Shown here piece after piece: positions 25,702 to 34,680 of a stretch of 64,000 nt of DNA; positions within the stretch are counted from its first letter, which is position 1; every line of letters begins with the position of its first letter. Under the pieces are notes generated by a model that was not told where the DNA came from, made no database searches, and worked only from the letters and a program-made list of their open reading frames with translations. This DNA is from Martelella alba (lineage in GTDB: Bacteria; Pseudomonadota; Gammaproteobacteria; Enterobacterales; Enterobacteriaceae): NCBI RefSeq assembly GCF_005217455.1, contig NZ_SZPQ01000001.1:186001-250000 (forward strand), in the 5' to 3' direction. Made by a program: the position numbers and the translations under genes.

Positions 25702-26376
25702 CTAAGGGTGCTTATTGCCCGGAGGCGGGTCGTCGGGCCGTTCTTCCTCGGGTTTATGTTCTTCCACCGGATGATTGGCGGTCAGTAAAAACGGCGATTG
25801 CTGCCAGCGGCTGCGTCGGTTTTGCAATAGCGTGCGCGCCAGAATGATCCCGATGGCCAGCGCCAGCAAGATCATCAACCGCAGCAGGTTGGTGGTGTTA
25901 TCCACCTGCTTGTCCTCGGTTTTGAGGATATGGGTGTCCAATGTCAGCCTGACAAAGCCGCAGGGGCCGTCCTGGTTGGTAATGGCCCGCACCAACTGAT
26001 GGTTGAAATAACCGCCGGCGCGGGGATGGCCGATAGCCAGCCTGTCCCGGACGCTGACGTTTTCTCCCGCCCGGGCGACCAGACTGCCGTCCATGGCGTA
26101 GACGCCGGCGTCGAGGATCCGGCTATTGGCGGTGAGTTTATCGAGAATCGTCTGGATGGCGGCATTGTTGCCGTCGCTGTCGTCCATCAGCGGCGCCAAC
26201 TGATCGGCAAGCTGGCGTACCAGGGTATCGGCCAGTTCGTCCACCTGGGCCGAGCGGGCCATCTGCTGGCTCAAGCTGAACCAGGCGGCGCCTTGCATCA
26301 GCGCCACCAGCAGCGTCAGGCAAATCAGGACAATGACGGTGCGGTGTAATCGGAACGACAATTTGGCGCGGGTCAT
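25702..26376 (-). CDS. smp: Inner membrane protein Smp (YtjB)
   Basis: This 224-residue protein (E. coli 214) has two membrane segments, around residues 12-32 and 175-195, enclosing a periplasmic domain of about 140 residues, with a cytoplasmic Pro/Glu-rich tail. Conserved stretches such as SRILDAGVY, RDRLA, AGGYFNHQ and RWQQSPFLLTA are shared with E. coli Smp. Its function is not known. The start at 26376 matches the family N-terminus (MTRAKLSFRLHR); the longer frame reads through the promoter. It is divergent from serB, as in E. coli. Confidence 0.9.
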   Translation of the reverse strand: MTRAKLSFRLHRTVIVLICLTLLVALMQGAAWFSLSQQMARSAQVDELADTLVRQLADQLAPLMDDSDGNNAAIQTILDKLTANSRILDAGVYAMDGSLVARAGENVSVRDRLAIGHPRAGGYFNHQLVRAITNQDGPCGFVRLTLDTHILKTEDKQVDNTTNLLRLMILLALAIGIILARTLLQNRRSRWQQSPFLLTANHPVEEHKPEEERPDDPPPGNKHP

Positions 26377-26495
26377 GGCATACCTATGCAAGTAAAGACG
26401 CTTTATGTTGCCAGAAGCCCCGGCGATAGGATAGCTTGATGCGCGTCGTTTTATCTTGCCGTTTATCGCGAGTATGCCTACAACAGGAGTAGCGA

Positions 26496-27491
26496 ATGCC
26501 AATCAGTCTGACATACTGCGGATTGCCCGACACCCTCTCGCAATGGTCCGGTTTGCCGCTGTCGCTTAGCGGCGACGAGGTGATGCCGCTCGACTACTGG
26601 GCGGGGAATACCGGCTGGCTGTTGTATGGCAAACACCTTGACAAGGCTTCCCTGAGCCATTTTCAGTGCGCCCTTGGCGTCCCCATGGTCATCGTTTCCG
26701 CCTGGCACGTTGAAGATTACCAGGTGGTGAGGCTGGCCGGCGCGTTTAATCCGGCGGCGCTGCCGCTCGCCCACCGACAGGGACTGGATGTGGCGCCTTT
26801 CGGCAAAACGCCCCGGCTCAGCGAACCCGGACTGCTGGTTATGGATATGGATTCTACCGCAATCCGGATAGAGTGTATTGATGAAATCGCCAAACTGGCC
26901 GGAGTGGGGGAACAGGTCGCCGCCGTCACCGAGCGCGCCATGCGCGGGGAATTGGATTTCGCCGCCAGTCTGCGACACCGGGTGGCGACGCTTGAGGGCG
27001 CCGATGCGGATATTCTGCGTCAGGTGCGCGAGGGCCTGCCGCTGATGCCCGGCCTGACCGGGCTGGTGGCGAGGCTCAAGGCGCGGGGCTGGCAGGTGGC
27101 CATTGCTTCCGGCGGTTTTACCTATTTCGCCGATGAACTGCGGGACAGGCTGGGTCTGGTATCGGTGGCGGCCAATGAATTGGAGATCGTCGACGGTAAA
27201 TTCACCGGCCGGGTGACCGGACCTATCGTCGACGCAAATTACAAGGCCCGTGAACTGTCCCGGCTGGCGGACGCGCTGTCCATACCGCGCCATCAGACCG
27301 TGGCGGTCGGCGACGGCGCCAACGATTTATTGATGTTACAGTCGGCGGGATTGGGGATTGCCTATCGTGCCAAGCCTAAAGTCAACCAACAAAGCAAGGT
27401 GGTGATTCGCCATGCGGATCTGCTCGGCATCCTGTGCATTCTGAGCGGCAATCTCAAAAGCGCGGATCGTCAGGCGCGCCACACGCTTTAA
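26496..27491 (+). CDS. serB: Phosphoserine phosphatase
   Basis: SerB removes phosphate from O-phosphoserine, the last step of serine synthesis. The 331-residue protein (E. coli 322) has a regulatory-type N-terminal domain of about 110 residues and a HAD phosphatase domain. The nucleophile is Asp117 in DMDST (117-121); further HAD motifs are the Ser in AIASGGFTYF and GDGANDLLML. AGGAG lies just before the ATG. The 120 bases shared with divergent smp hold both promoters. radA follows after 18 bases and is probably co-transcribed. Confidence 0.96.
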   Translation: MPISLTYCGLPDTLSQWSGLPLSLSGDEVMPLDYWAGNTGWLLYGKHLDKASLSHFQCALGVPMVIVSAWHVEDYQVVRLAGAFNPAALPLAHRQGLDVAPFGKTPRLSEPGLLVMDMDSTAIRIECIDEIAKLAGVGEQVAAVTERAMRGELDFAASLRHRVATLEGADADILRQVREGLPLMPGLTGLVARLKARGWQVAIASGGFTYFADELRDRLGLVSVAANELEIVDGKFTGRVTGPIVDANYKARELSRLADALSIPRHQTVAVGDGANDLLMLQSAGLGIAYRAKPKVNQQSKVVIRHADLLGILCILSGNLKSADRQARHTL

Positions 27492-27509
27492 CCGTTATGC
27501 GAGGTATCT

Positions 27510-28895
27510 GTGGCCAAAGCGGCAAAACGGGCGTTTGTCTGTAACGAATGCGGGGCGGACTATCCGCGCTGGCAAGGGCAATGTACCGCCTGCCAGGCCT
27601 GGAACACCATAACCGAAATCCGGCTGGCCGCCTCGCCCGCCGCGGCGCGCAATGAACGGTTCAGCGGCTACGCCGGCGAGGCCGGCGTCAGCCGGGTGCG
27701 CAAGCTGGCGGATATCAGTCCGGAGGCGTTGCCCCGTTTTTCAACCGGCTTTCGCGAATTTGATCGGGTGCTGGGCGGCGGCGTGGTGCCGGGCAGCGCC
27801 ATCCTTATCGGCGGTAATCCCGGCGCCGGTAAAAGCACGTTGTTGCTACAGACCTTGTGCCGCCTGGCCGGACAGATGGAAACCCTGTATGTCACCGGCG
27901 AGGAGTCGTTACAGCAAGTCGCCATGCGCGCCCAGCGGCTGGCGCTGCCGACCGCCGGCCTGAATATGTTGTCGGAGACCAGTATCGAGCAAATCTGCCT
28001 GGTCGCCGCCGAAGCGAAACCCCGGCTGATGGTGATTGATTCCATCCAGGTCATGCATATGGCGGATATTCAATCCTCGCCCGGTAGCGTGGCCCAGGTT
28101 CGGGAAACCGCCGCCTACTTGACCCGGTTTGCCAAAACCCAGGGCGTGGCCATTCTGATGGTGGGTCATGTCACCAAAGACGGCACGCTGGCGGGCCCCA
28201 AAGTGCTGGAACATTGCATCGACTGTTCGGTGATGCTCGATGGCGATGCCGATTCCCGGTTTCGCACGCTGCGCAGCCATAAAAACCGTTTCGGTGCGGT
28301 GAATGAACTGGGGGTTTTCGCCATGACGGAGCAGGGGTTGCGGGAGGTCAGCAATCCGTCGGCCATTTTCCTCAGCCGCGGCGACGAGCTGACCTCGGGC
28401 AGCAGCGTGATGGTGGTATGGGAAGGCACCCGGCCGCTACTGGTGGAGATCCAGGCGCTGGTGGACGGGTCGATGCTGGCCAACCCGCGGCGGGTCGCGG
28501 TGGGCCTGGACCAAAACCGTCTGGCGCTGTTGCTGGCGGTGCTGCATCGCCATGGCGGTCTGCAAATGGCTGATCAGGACGTGTTCGTGAACGTGGTGGG
28601 CGGCGTCAAGGTCAATGAAACCAGCGCCGATCTGGCTTTGATGCTGGCCATGGTATCGAGCCTGCGCGATCGTCCCTTGCCGGCGGATCTGGTGGTGTTC
28701 GGCGAGGTGGGACTGGCGGGAGAGATTCGGCCGGTGCCCAGCGGACAGGAGCGTATCGCCGAGGCGGCCAAGCACGGTTTTCGCCGGGCCATTGTGCCGT
28801 TTGCCAATGTACCGAAAAAAAGCCAGGAGGGCATGCAGGTGTTCGGCGTGAAAAAGCTGGCCGACGCACTGGCCATCCTGGATGAATGGGACTGA
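27510..28895 (+). CDS. radA: DNA repair / recombination protein RadA
   Basis: RadA is a RecA-like ATPase and DnaB-type helicase that drives branch migration in recombinational repair. The 461-residue protein shows the zinc finger (Cys11, Cys14, Cys25, Cys28), Walker A GGNPGAGKST (101-110), the RadA-specific KNRFG motif (258-262) and a C-terminal Lon-protease-like domain (FVNVVGGVKVNET onward). The start is GTG. The order serB-radA-nadR is as in E. coli. Confidence 0.97.
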   Translation: MAKAAKRAFVCNECGADYPRWQGQCTACQAWNTITEIRLAASPAAARNERFSGYAGEAGVSRVRKLADISPEALPRFSTGFREFDRVLGGGVVPGSAILIGGNPGAGKSTLLLQTLCRLAGQMETLYVTGEESLQQVAMRAQRLALPTAGLNMLSETSIEQICLVAAEAKPRLMVIDSIQVMHMADIQSSPGSVAQVRETAAYLTRFAKTQGVAILMVGHVTKDGTLAGPKVLEHCIDCSVMLDGDADSRFRTLRSHKNRFGAVNELGVFAMTEQGLREVSNPSAIFLSRGDELTSGSSVMVVWEGTRPLLVEIQALVDGSMLANPRRVAVGLDQNRLALLLAVLHRHGGLQMADQDVFVNVVGGVKVNETSADLALMLAMVSSLRDRPLPADLVVFGEVGLAGEIRPVPSGQERIAEAAKHGFRRAIVPFANVPKKSQEGMQVFGVKKLADALAILDEWD

Positions 28896-29013
28896 ACCGC
28901 GCGTTGCGCCGTCAAGGGACGCCATGCCGACCGGGGCGGCGCCCGGCGGGGCCGGGCCTTTGGGGCCGGCAGGTCCCGTCCCGCCATGAAACAGGGTTAT
29001 GAGAGAGAGGTTT

Positions 29014-30243
29014 ATGTCGTCATTCGATTACCTCAAGAGTGCGATTAAACAGCAAGGATGCACATTGCAGCAGGTCGCGGAGGGATGCGGCGTTACCAAG
29101 GGCTATCTCAGCCAGTTGCTCAACGCCAAAATACAAAGCCCCAGCGCCCGCAAACTTGAGGCGATCCATCGCTTTCTCGGGCTGGAGTTCCCGCGGCGCG
29201 TCAAGAAAATCGGCGTGGTGTTCGGCAAGTTCTATCCACTGCATACCGGGCATATCTACCTTATCCAGCGCGCCAGCAGCCAGGTGGATGAGCTGCACGT
29301 GATCCTGGGGTTCGATGAGTCGCGCGATCGGCGGCTGTTCGAGGACAGCGCCATGTCGCAACAGCCGACGCTAAGCGATCGGTTGCGCTGGCTTTTGCAA
29401 ACGTTCAAGTATCAGAAAAATATCCATATCCACGCTTTCAACGAACAAGGCATGGAGCCGTATCCCCATGGCTGGGATGTCTGGAGCCGGGGCATCAGGG
29501 CTTTTATGGCGGAAAAAGGCATTGAACCGGGAATGGTGTATACCAGCGAGGCGCGGGATGCGGATCAATACCCTGAGCACCTGGGCATCGAAACGGTGCT
29601 GGTTGATCCTAACCGTTCATTTATGTCCATTAGCGGCGAGCAGATACGTCAGGATCCGTTCCGCTATTGGGAATATATTCCCACCGAGGTCAAGCCGTTC
29701 TTTGTGCGGACCGTCGCGTTGATAGGCGGCGAATCGAGCGGCAAATCCACCATGGTCAACAAGCTGGCCAACATCTTCAATACCAGCAGCGCCTGGGAAT
29801 ATGGCCGCGAATATGTATTTTCCCATCTGGGCGGCGACGAAATGGCGTTGCAGTATTCCGACTACGATAAAATCGCCCTTGGACAGGCGCAATATATCGA
29901 CTTCGCGGTGAAATACGCCAATAAAGTGGCGTTTATCGATACCGATTTTGTGACGACCCAGGCGTTTTGCAAACGCTACCATGGCCGGGAGCATCCGTTC
30001 GTGCAGGCGATGATCGACGAGTACCGCTTCGATTTAGTGATTCTGCTGAAAAACAACACCCCCTGGGTGGCGGACGGCCTGCGCAGCCTGGGTAACCCTT
30101 CGGAACGCCAGGCTTTTCAGCAATTATTGGAGACGATGCTCGAAGCCAACAACATCCCCTATGTGCGTATCGATGCGCCCGACTACGACCAGCGTTTTCT
30201 GAAATGCATTGAATTGGTGCGCAGCCTTTTGGGGCAGGACTGA
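29014..30243 (+). CDS. nadR: Trifunctional NAD regulator NadR
   Basis: NadR combines a repressor of NAD genes, NMN adenylyltransferase and nicotinamide riboside kinase. Residues 1-60 form the helix-turn-helix domain (LQQVAEGCGVTKGYLSQLL). GKFYPLHTGH (71-80) is the adenylyltransferase signature, and GGESSGKST (238-246) is the Walker A of the kinase. The start at 29014 (MSSFDYLKSAIKQQGC) matches E. coli NadR, giving 409 residues against 410; the upstream ATG at 28999 would add five residues. It converges with ettA. Confidence 0.95.
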   Translation: MSSFDYLKSAIKQQGCTLQQVAEGCGVTKGYLSQLLNAKIQSPSARKLEAIHRFLGLEFPRRVKKIGVVFGKFYPLHTGHIYLIQRASSQVDELHVILGFDESRDRRLFEDSAMSQQPTLSDRLRWLLQTFKYQKNIHIHAFNEQGMEPYPHGWDVWSRGIRAFMAEKGIEPGMVYTSEARDADQYPEHLGIETVLVDPNRSFMSISGEQIRQDPFRYWEYIPTEVKPFFVRTVALIGGESSGKSTMVNKLANIFNTSSAWEYGREYVFSHLGGDEMALQYSDYDKIALGQAQYIDFAVKYANKVAFIDTDFVTTQAFCKRYHGREHPFVQAMIDEYRFDLVILLKNNTPWVADGLRSLGNPSERQAFQQLLETMLEANNIPYVRIDAPDYDQRFLKCIELVRSLLGQD

Positions 30244-30274
30244 TCGCGTCGCCGGCGTTGGACGGCGGGGGAAG

Positions 30275-30300
30275 AGGGGACGGCATAAATGCCGTCCCCT
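30275..30300. terminator. Hairpin between convergent nadR and ettA
   Basis: A perfect 11-bp stem AGGGGACGGCA / TGCCGTCCCCT with loop TAAA lies in the 68 bases between the two stop codons. There is no T-run on either side, so it may slow or end transcription in both directions only weakly, or protect 3' ends. Confidence 0.6.
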
Positions 30301-30311
30301 GGCGGGAATCA

Positions 30312-31976
30312 TCAGGCCATCTTTTTGTATTTGATGCGGTGGGGCTGCAAGGCGTCCGCGCCGAGGGTCCGTTTTTTGTATTCTTCGTACTCGGTAAAAT
30401 TACCCTCGAAAAATTCGATGTTACCCTCGTCCTGATAATCAATGATGTGGGTGGCGATACGGTCCAGAAACCAGCGGTCATGGGAAATGACCATGGCGCA
30501 GCCGGGGAACTCCAGCAAGGCGTTTTCCAGCGCGCGCAGGGTTTCCACATCCAGATCGTTGGTGGGTTCATCCAGCAGCAGCATGTTGCCGCCCACCTGC
30601 AATAGCTTGGCCAGGTGTACGCGACCCCGCTCGCCGCCCGATAATTCGCCGATGCGCTTGCCCTGATCCACGCCCTTGAAATTGAACCGGCCGACATAGG
30701 CCCGGCTTGGCAACTCGACATTCCCGATCCGCATAATATCCTGGCCGCCGGAAACTTCCTCCCAAACGGTCTTGCCATTATCCATACTGTCGCGGAACTG
30801 GTCCACCGACGCCAATTGCACGGTCTCGCCCAGGGTAACGGTGCCGCTGTCCGGCCGCTCTTTGCCGGAGAGGATTTTAAACAGGGTGGATTTGCCGGCG
30901 CCGTTGGGACCGATAATACCGACAATGGCCCCCTTGGGAAGGGAAAACGACAAATCGTCGATCAGCACCCGATCGCCATAGGCCTTGCGCAGACCGGCGA
31001 CATCCAGCACTTTGTCTCCCAGCCGCGGTCCGGGCGGAATGAAAAGTTCACTGGTTTCGTTGCGTTTCTGATATTCAACGCTGTTGAGTTCTTCAAAACG
31101 GGCCAGGCGGGCCTTGCCCTTGGACTGACGACCTTTGGCGTTGGAGCGCACCCATTCCAGCTCTTTCTCGATGGATTTACGCCGTGCGGCCTCTGCCGAG
31201 GCTTCCTGCGCCAGGCGTTGATCTTTTTGTTCCAGCCAGGATGAATAATTTCCTTCCCAGGGAATGCCCTCGCCCCGGTCCAGCTCCAGAATCCACCCGG
31301 CGACATTATCCAGGAAATAGCGGTCGTGGGTGATGGCCACCACCGTTCCTTCATAATCGTGCAGGAAGCGTTCCAACCAGGCCACCGACTCGGCATCGAG
31401 ATGGTTGGTGGGTTCGTCCAGCAGCAGCATATCCGGTTTTTCCAGTAACAGGCGGCAGATGGCGACACGGCGGCGCTCGCCACCGGAAAGGGCGCCGATT
31501 TTGGCGTCCCACGGCGGCAGGCGCAGCGCATCGGCGGCCCGTTCCAACTGGTTATCCAGATTATGGCCGTCTTGGGCCTGAATGACGGCTTCCAGCTCGC
31601 CTTGTTCTTTTGCCAGTTTATCGAAATCCGCATCCGGTTCGGCGTAAGCGGCATAGACCTGATCCAGCCGGCTCAAGGCGTCTTTGACATCCTTTACGGC
31701 CGCCTCGATTTCTTCCCGCACGGTTTTCTCGGTATCCAGGCGCGGCTCCTGGGGCAAATAACCGATTTTGATGCCGGGCTGAGGCCGCGCTTCCCCTTCG
31801 ATATCGGTATCGATACCCGCCATGATCCGCAGCAGGGTAGATTTGCCTGCGCCGTTCAATCCGAGCACGCCGATTTTGGCGCCGGGGAAGAAACTCAAAG
31901 AGATATTTTTCAGAATATGGCGTTTCGGCGGCACGATTTTTCCGACGCGATGCATGGTATAGACGTATTGAGCCAC
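30312..31976 (-). CDS. ettA: Energy-dependent translational throttle protein EttA
   Basis: EttA is an ABC-F ATPase that binds the ribosomal E site and gates the first peptide bond according to ATP/ADP ratio. The 554-residue protein (E. coli 555) has two ABC cassettes: Walker A GLNGAGKST and GPNGAGKST, signatures LSGGERRR and LSGGERGR, Walker B LLLDEPTNHLD and LLLDEPTNDLD. The arm segment and the P-site tRNA interaction linker with RQSKGKARLARFEELN are present. The start is GTG at 31976, giving MAQYVYTMHRVGK. An integrase remnant ends only 32 bases upstream, so the native promoter may have been altered. Confidence 0.96.
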   Translation of the reverse strand: MAQYVYTMHRVGKIVPPKRHILKNISLSFFPGAKIGVLGLNGAGKSTLLRIMAGIDTDIEGEARPQPGIKIGYLPQEPRLDTEKTVREEIEAAVKDVKDALSRLDQVYAAYAEPDADFDKLAKEQGELEAVIQAQDGHNLDNQLERAADALRLPPWDAKIGALSGGERRRVAICRLLLEKPDMLLLDEPTNHLDAESVAWLERFLHDYEGTVVAITHDRYFLDNVAGWILELDRGEGIPWEGNYSSWLEQKDQRLAQEASAEAARRKSIEKELEWVRSNAKGRQSKGKARLARFEELNSVEYQKRNETSELFIPPGPRLGDKVLDVAGLRKAYGDRVLIDDLSFSLPKGAIVGIIGPNGAGKSTLFKILSGKERPDSGTVTLGETVQLASVDQFRDSMDNGKTVWEEVSGGQDIMRIGNVELPSRAYVGRFNFKGVDQGKRIGELSGGERGRVHLAKLLQVGGNMLLLDEPTNDLDVETLRALENALLEFPGCAMVISHDRWFLDRIATHIIDYQDEGNIEFFEGNFTEYEEYKKRTLGADALQPHRIKYKKMA

Positions 31977-32008
31977 GTTGTTATAAGCCTCTTGCTGTCT
32001 GGGTTTAT

Positions 32009-32520
32009 CTATGTCCCACTTTGTTTGTGGGGCATGTATGGGGCATTTTTTCCGAGTTTAGCATTTAATAAAGTGAGCTGTTCGGTATTCTGATCGGGTA
32101 TCCAGCCGCCATATACATTGAATACCCTCTGCGCGCTGGCATGGCCCATCTGGTTTGCGATGAATACCGGGTTAGCCCCGGTCGACAAGAGCCGACATGC
32201 ATAAGCATGTCGGGATTGATAGGCATTCCGATGGCGCAGTTTAGCCCGTTTTACGGTTCGATCCCAGCTATCACCAATGGATGTAGGCGTATAGCGGTCA
32301 CCGGCGCCTGTTCCCTTGGCATTAATGGCTGGGGCAAAAACCAACGTTCATGGATCTTTCCGCGTTATGCCATGTTCCCGCAGCAAAACAGAGACCATTT
32401 TCAATGGACGAAAACCTGTCATGGCTTGCTGCCGTTTCAGCGCGGCTTTGGCCGATTCAAGCAGTTGAACGACCCTATTAACGCCGGCATCTGTTTTGGA
32501 AAGGGTATTAAAGCCTGTAG
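32009..32520 (-). pseudogene. Phage integrase (tyrosine recombinase) C-terminal remnant
   Basis: Read on the minus strand, the region encodes the catalytic half of a phage integrase. Visible are TDAGVNRVVQLLESAKAAL with a candidate catalytic Arg, SRHAYACRLL (His-x-x-Arg box), NQMGHAS, and VYGGW with the nucleophile Tyr. The frame is broken by one TGA at 32348-32350, between RKDP and TLVFAP. The N-terminal half is missing beyond about 32520. A start at 32344 would give 111 residues, but these are only a fragment. It is therefore probably inactive. Confidence 0.82.
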
Positions 32521-32548
32521 ACCCGTGCTGGCAGTTTAGTGTACTGGT

Positions 32549-32581
32549 CCGAAGAGGTATCAGTATTTGATACCTCTTCGG
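32549..32581. repeat. Perfect 14-bp inverted repeat
   Basis: CCGAAGAGGTATCA and its exact complement flank the loop GTATT. It lies between the integrase remnant and the 3' end of qor and has no T-run. It could be a terminator-like hairpin, a recombination or operator site, or the scar of an element. Confidence 0.75.
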
Positions 32582-32659
32582 CGCTTAAAAATGAAACTCG
32601 TGAAATGGGGCGGTAAAAATCACAGAGGCGGTGTTTTCAATTTCTGATCACATCCTGTG

Positions 32660-33634
32660 CTAAACAGTCAATATCACGCTTCCTGTGGTGCGGCCAGCTT
32701 CAAGGTCTGCGTGCGCCTCAACGGCATGAGTCAGAGGATATTGTGCCCCGACAGGGTTTATAAGTCCGTTCTGAAGGGCCGATATAAGATCTCTCGCTCC
32801 CTGCGCGTAAAGTTCTGCGTCATCAGCATAAGCCATGGAGCTTGGCCTCATCAGTGCGATTGAGCGGGCGAACCCCAGTTCTTCAACGCGGACCGGAGGA
32901 ATGGGACCAGCCGGTTGGCCCAGACTTGCCACCGTGCCAAATGGGCGTACCACGCCGAGCGTTGCGGAGAGCAGGGTTCCGCCGATCCCATCAATGGCAA
33001 GATGTACGCCACGACCATCAGAAATTTCACGTGCCTTATCCGCCCATGCGGCGTCGGTATGAAGGAGAACCTCTTTCGCCCCTGCTGCCTGCGCAATTTT
33101 AACTTTATCGGCAGAGCCCGTTGTGCCGATGACGCGTGCGCCTTTCATTGTTGCCCAGCGCGTAACAATCTGGCCAAGTCCCCCGGCAGCAGAATGTACC
33201 AGAATCCAGTCGCCCTCTCTGACATTTCTCACTTTATGAAGAAGCATATGTGCGGTAAGTCCGCGTAACATAGAGCTTCCGGCGGTTCTTATATCGATAC
33301 TCTGGGGAATGCTAACAAGGCGACTGGCCGGGATATTCCTTATTTCGGCATAGGCTCCCATCGGGTTGCCGGTATAGGCAACCCTGTCACCCGGAGCAAA
33401 GCCCCGGACGTTATGCCCGATTGCCGTTACTGTGCCGCTCCCCTCAAAGCCGGGTATAGCTGGCGAAGAGTGCAGGGGATAAAGGCCTGATCGATAGTAA
33501 ATATCAACAAAGTTAACGCCTATCACTTCATGCCGGATCTGAACTTCATCAGGGCTGGGGGCTTTGATTTCTATTTCAGTGGCGTGGAGTACTTCGGGTC
33601 CACCTGGCTGGCTGATAATGATTGCGGTTGGCAT
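32660..33634 (-). CDS. NADPH:quinone oxidoreductase (zinc-independent MDR family)
   Basis: The 324-residue protein belongs to the quinone oxidoreductase branch of the medium-chain dehydrogenases. It shows NFVDIYYRSGLYP (40-53), PGFEGSGTV (61-69) and the NADPH-binding AAGGLGQ (149-155) with VIGTTGSADKV after it. No zinc-ligand Cys pattern is present. It is probably a cytosolic reductase of quinones or reactive carbonyl compounds. It is transcribed divergently from a LysR-type regulator that likely controls it. Its composition, less GC-rich than flanking core genes, suggests horizontal gain. Confidence 0.88.
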   Translation of the reverse strand: MPTAIIISQPGGPEVLHATEIEIKAPSPDEVQIRHEVIGVNFVDIYYRSGLYPLHSSPAIPGFEGSGTVTAIGHNVRGFAPGDRVAYTGNPMGAYAEIRNIPASRLVSIPQSIDIRTAGSSMLRGLTAHMLLHKVRNVREGDWILVHSAAGGLGQIVTRWATMKGARVIGTTGSADKVKIAQAAGAKEVLLHTDAAWADKAREISDGRGVHLAIDGIGGTLLSATLGVVRPFGTVASLGQPAGPIPPVRVEELGFARSIALMRPSSMAYADDAELYAQGARDLISALQNGLINPVGAQYPLTHAVEAHADLEAGRTTGSVILTV

Positions 33635-33741
33635 ATCCTGTCCTCACTGTTAAGTGAGAAAAATTATAAAGTCGTTTACATGCAGAAAAATACGGGTATA
33701 AAAGCGCTATGCATGTGCGGATATGCACAAGGTGGGAATGA
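33635..33741. promoter_or_regulatory. Divergent qor / lysR promoter region
   Basis: These 107 bases separate the two divergent starts and must hold both promoters. An imperfect dyad around 33708-33728 (ATGCATGTGCGGATATGCAC) is a candidate LysR binding site. The region is A+T rich near the qor start. Confidence 0.5.
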
Positions 33742-34599
33742 ATGGACTGGCAGGATTTAAATTGTTTTCTCGCGCTGGCGCGTAAAGGGTCCATGTCGGC
33801 CGCGGCTAAAGAACTTAATGTGGATCACGCAACGGTAAGCCGCCGTATAACGGCGCTGGAAACTTCGCTCGGACTTCGCCTTACCGAACGTTTACCCCGG
33901 CAAACCCGCCTGACTGAACAGGGAAAAGTGATTGCCTCGGTAGCGAATGAAATGAACAGGATCGCAGACCGGATTCATATACGGGCAAAATCGTTATCAA
34001 CTTCACCTGCGTTTAGTATCAGGATCAGTGCATCTCCCGCTGTGGCCGCACAGCTGATTGCGCCTGCCATAGCAGGTTTTACGCAAAGCCATCCTGACAT
34101 CGCGCTCTCGTTGGCAGGCGTCTCACATCATGCTCAGCTGAGTAAGGGTGAAGCGGATATAGCGGTACGCCTGACGAGACCCGATGACCCCGGTTTGCTG
34201 ATCCGCCGGATTGGTACAATGCATTTTGGCCTTTATGCTTCCCGTTCCTGGCGGGAAACCCCGCCTGAAGACTGGGTATTCATAGCTTATGAGCGCTCTC
34301 TTGAACATATTACGCAGCAAAACTGGCTGGAATCACTGCTGGAAGGAAGGCGTGTAATATTCAGGGCCAGCGATCTGATGGCACAGCAACAGGCCGCCAG
34401 AAGCGGCCTGGGTCTTGTCACCTTACCCTGCTTTATGGGAGATGCTGACAGTTCCCTGGTAAAACTGGCCGTCAATTCGCGCCCACCTGTCAGAGATATC
34501 TGGCTGGTCGCTTATCCGGAGTTAAGACGCGATCCCTCGGCTGCTGTCGTTATGGAATTTCTTGCCGCCACCATCAGCAAAGCGTGTCCGTCAGACTGA
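33742..34599 (+). CDS. LysR-family transcriptional regulator
   Basis: The 285-residue protein has a typical winged helix-turn-helix at residues 1-60 (GSMSAAAKELNVDHATVSRRITALE, then GLRLTERLPR) and a substrate-binding domain from about residue 90. It lies head to head with the quinone oxidoreductase gene, the classical arrangement for a LysR regulator and its target. The inducer is unknown. The start at 33742 gives the expected MDWQDLNCFLALA N-terminus. Confidence 0.88.
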   Translation: MDWQDLNCFLALARKGSMSAAAKELNVDHATVSRRITALETSLGLRLTERLPRQTRLTEQGKVIASVANEMNRIADRIHIRAKSLSTSPAFSIRISASPAVAAQLIAPAIAGFTQSHPDIALSLAGVSHHAQLSKGEADIAVRLTRPDDPGLLIRRIGTMHFGLYASRSWRETPPEDWVFIAYERSLEHITQQNWLESLLEGRRVIFRASDLMAQQQAARSGLGLVTLPCFMGDADSSLVKLAVNSRPPVRDIWLVAYPELRRDPSAAVVMEFLAATISKACPSD

Positions 34600-34680
34600 C
34601 TCTCCCGGCATGTTTACCTGGATCCTGTTTTCTGTATGTATGAGACGATAATAACTCAGTCCGGTTGGCGCTGATGATTC

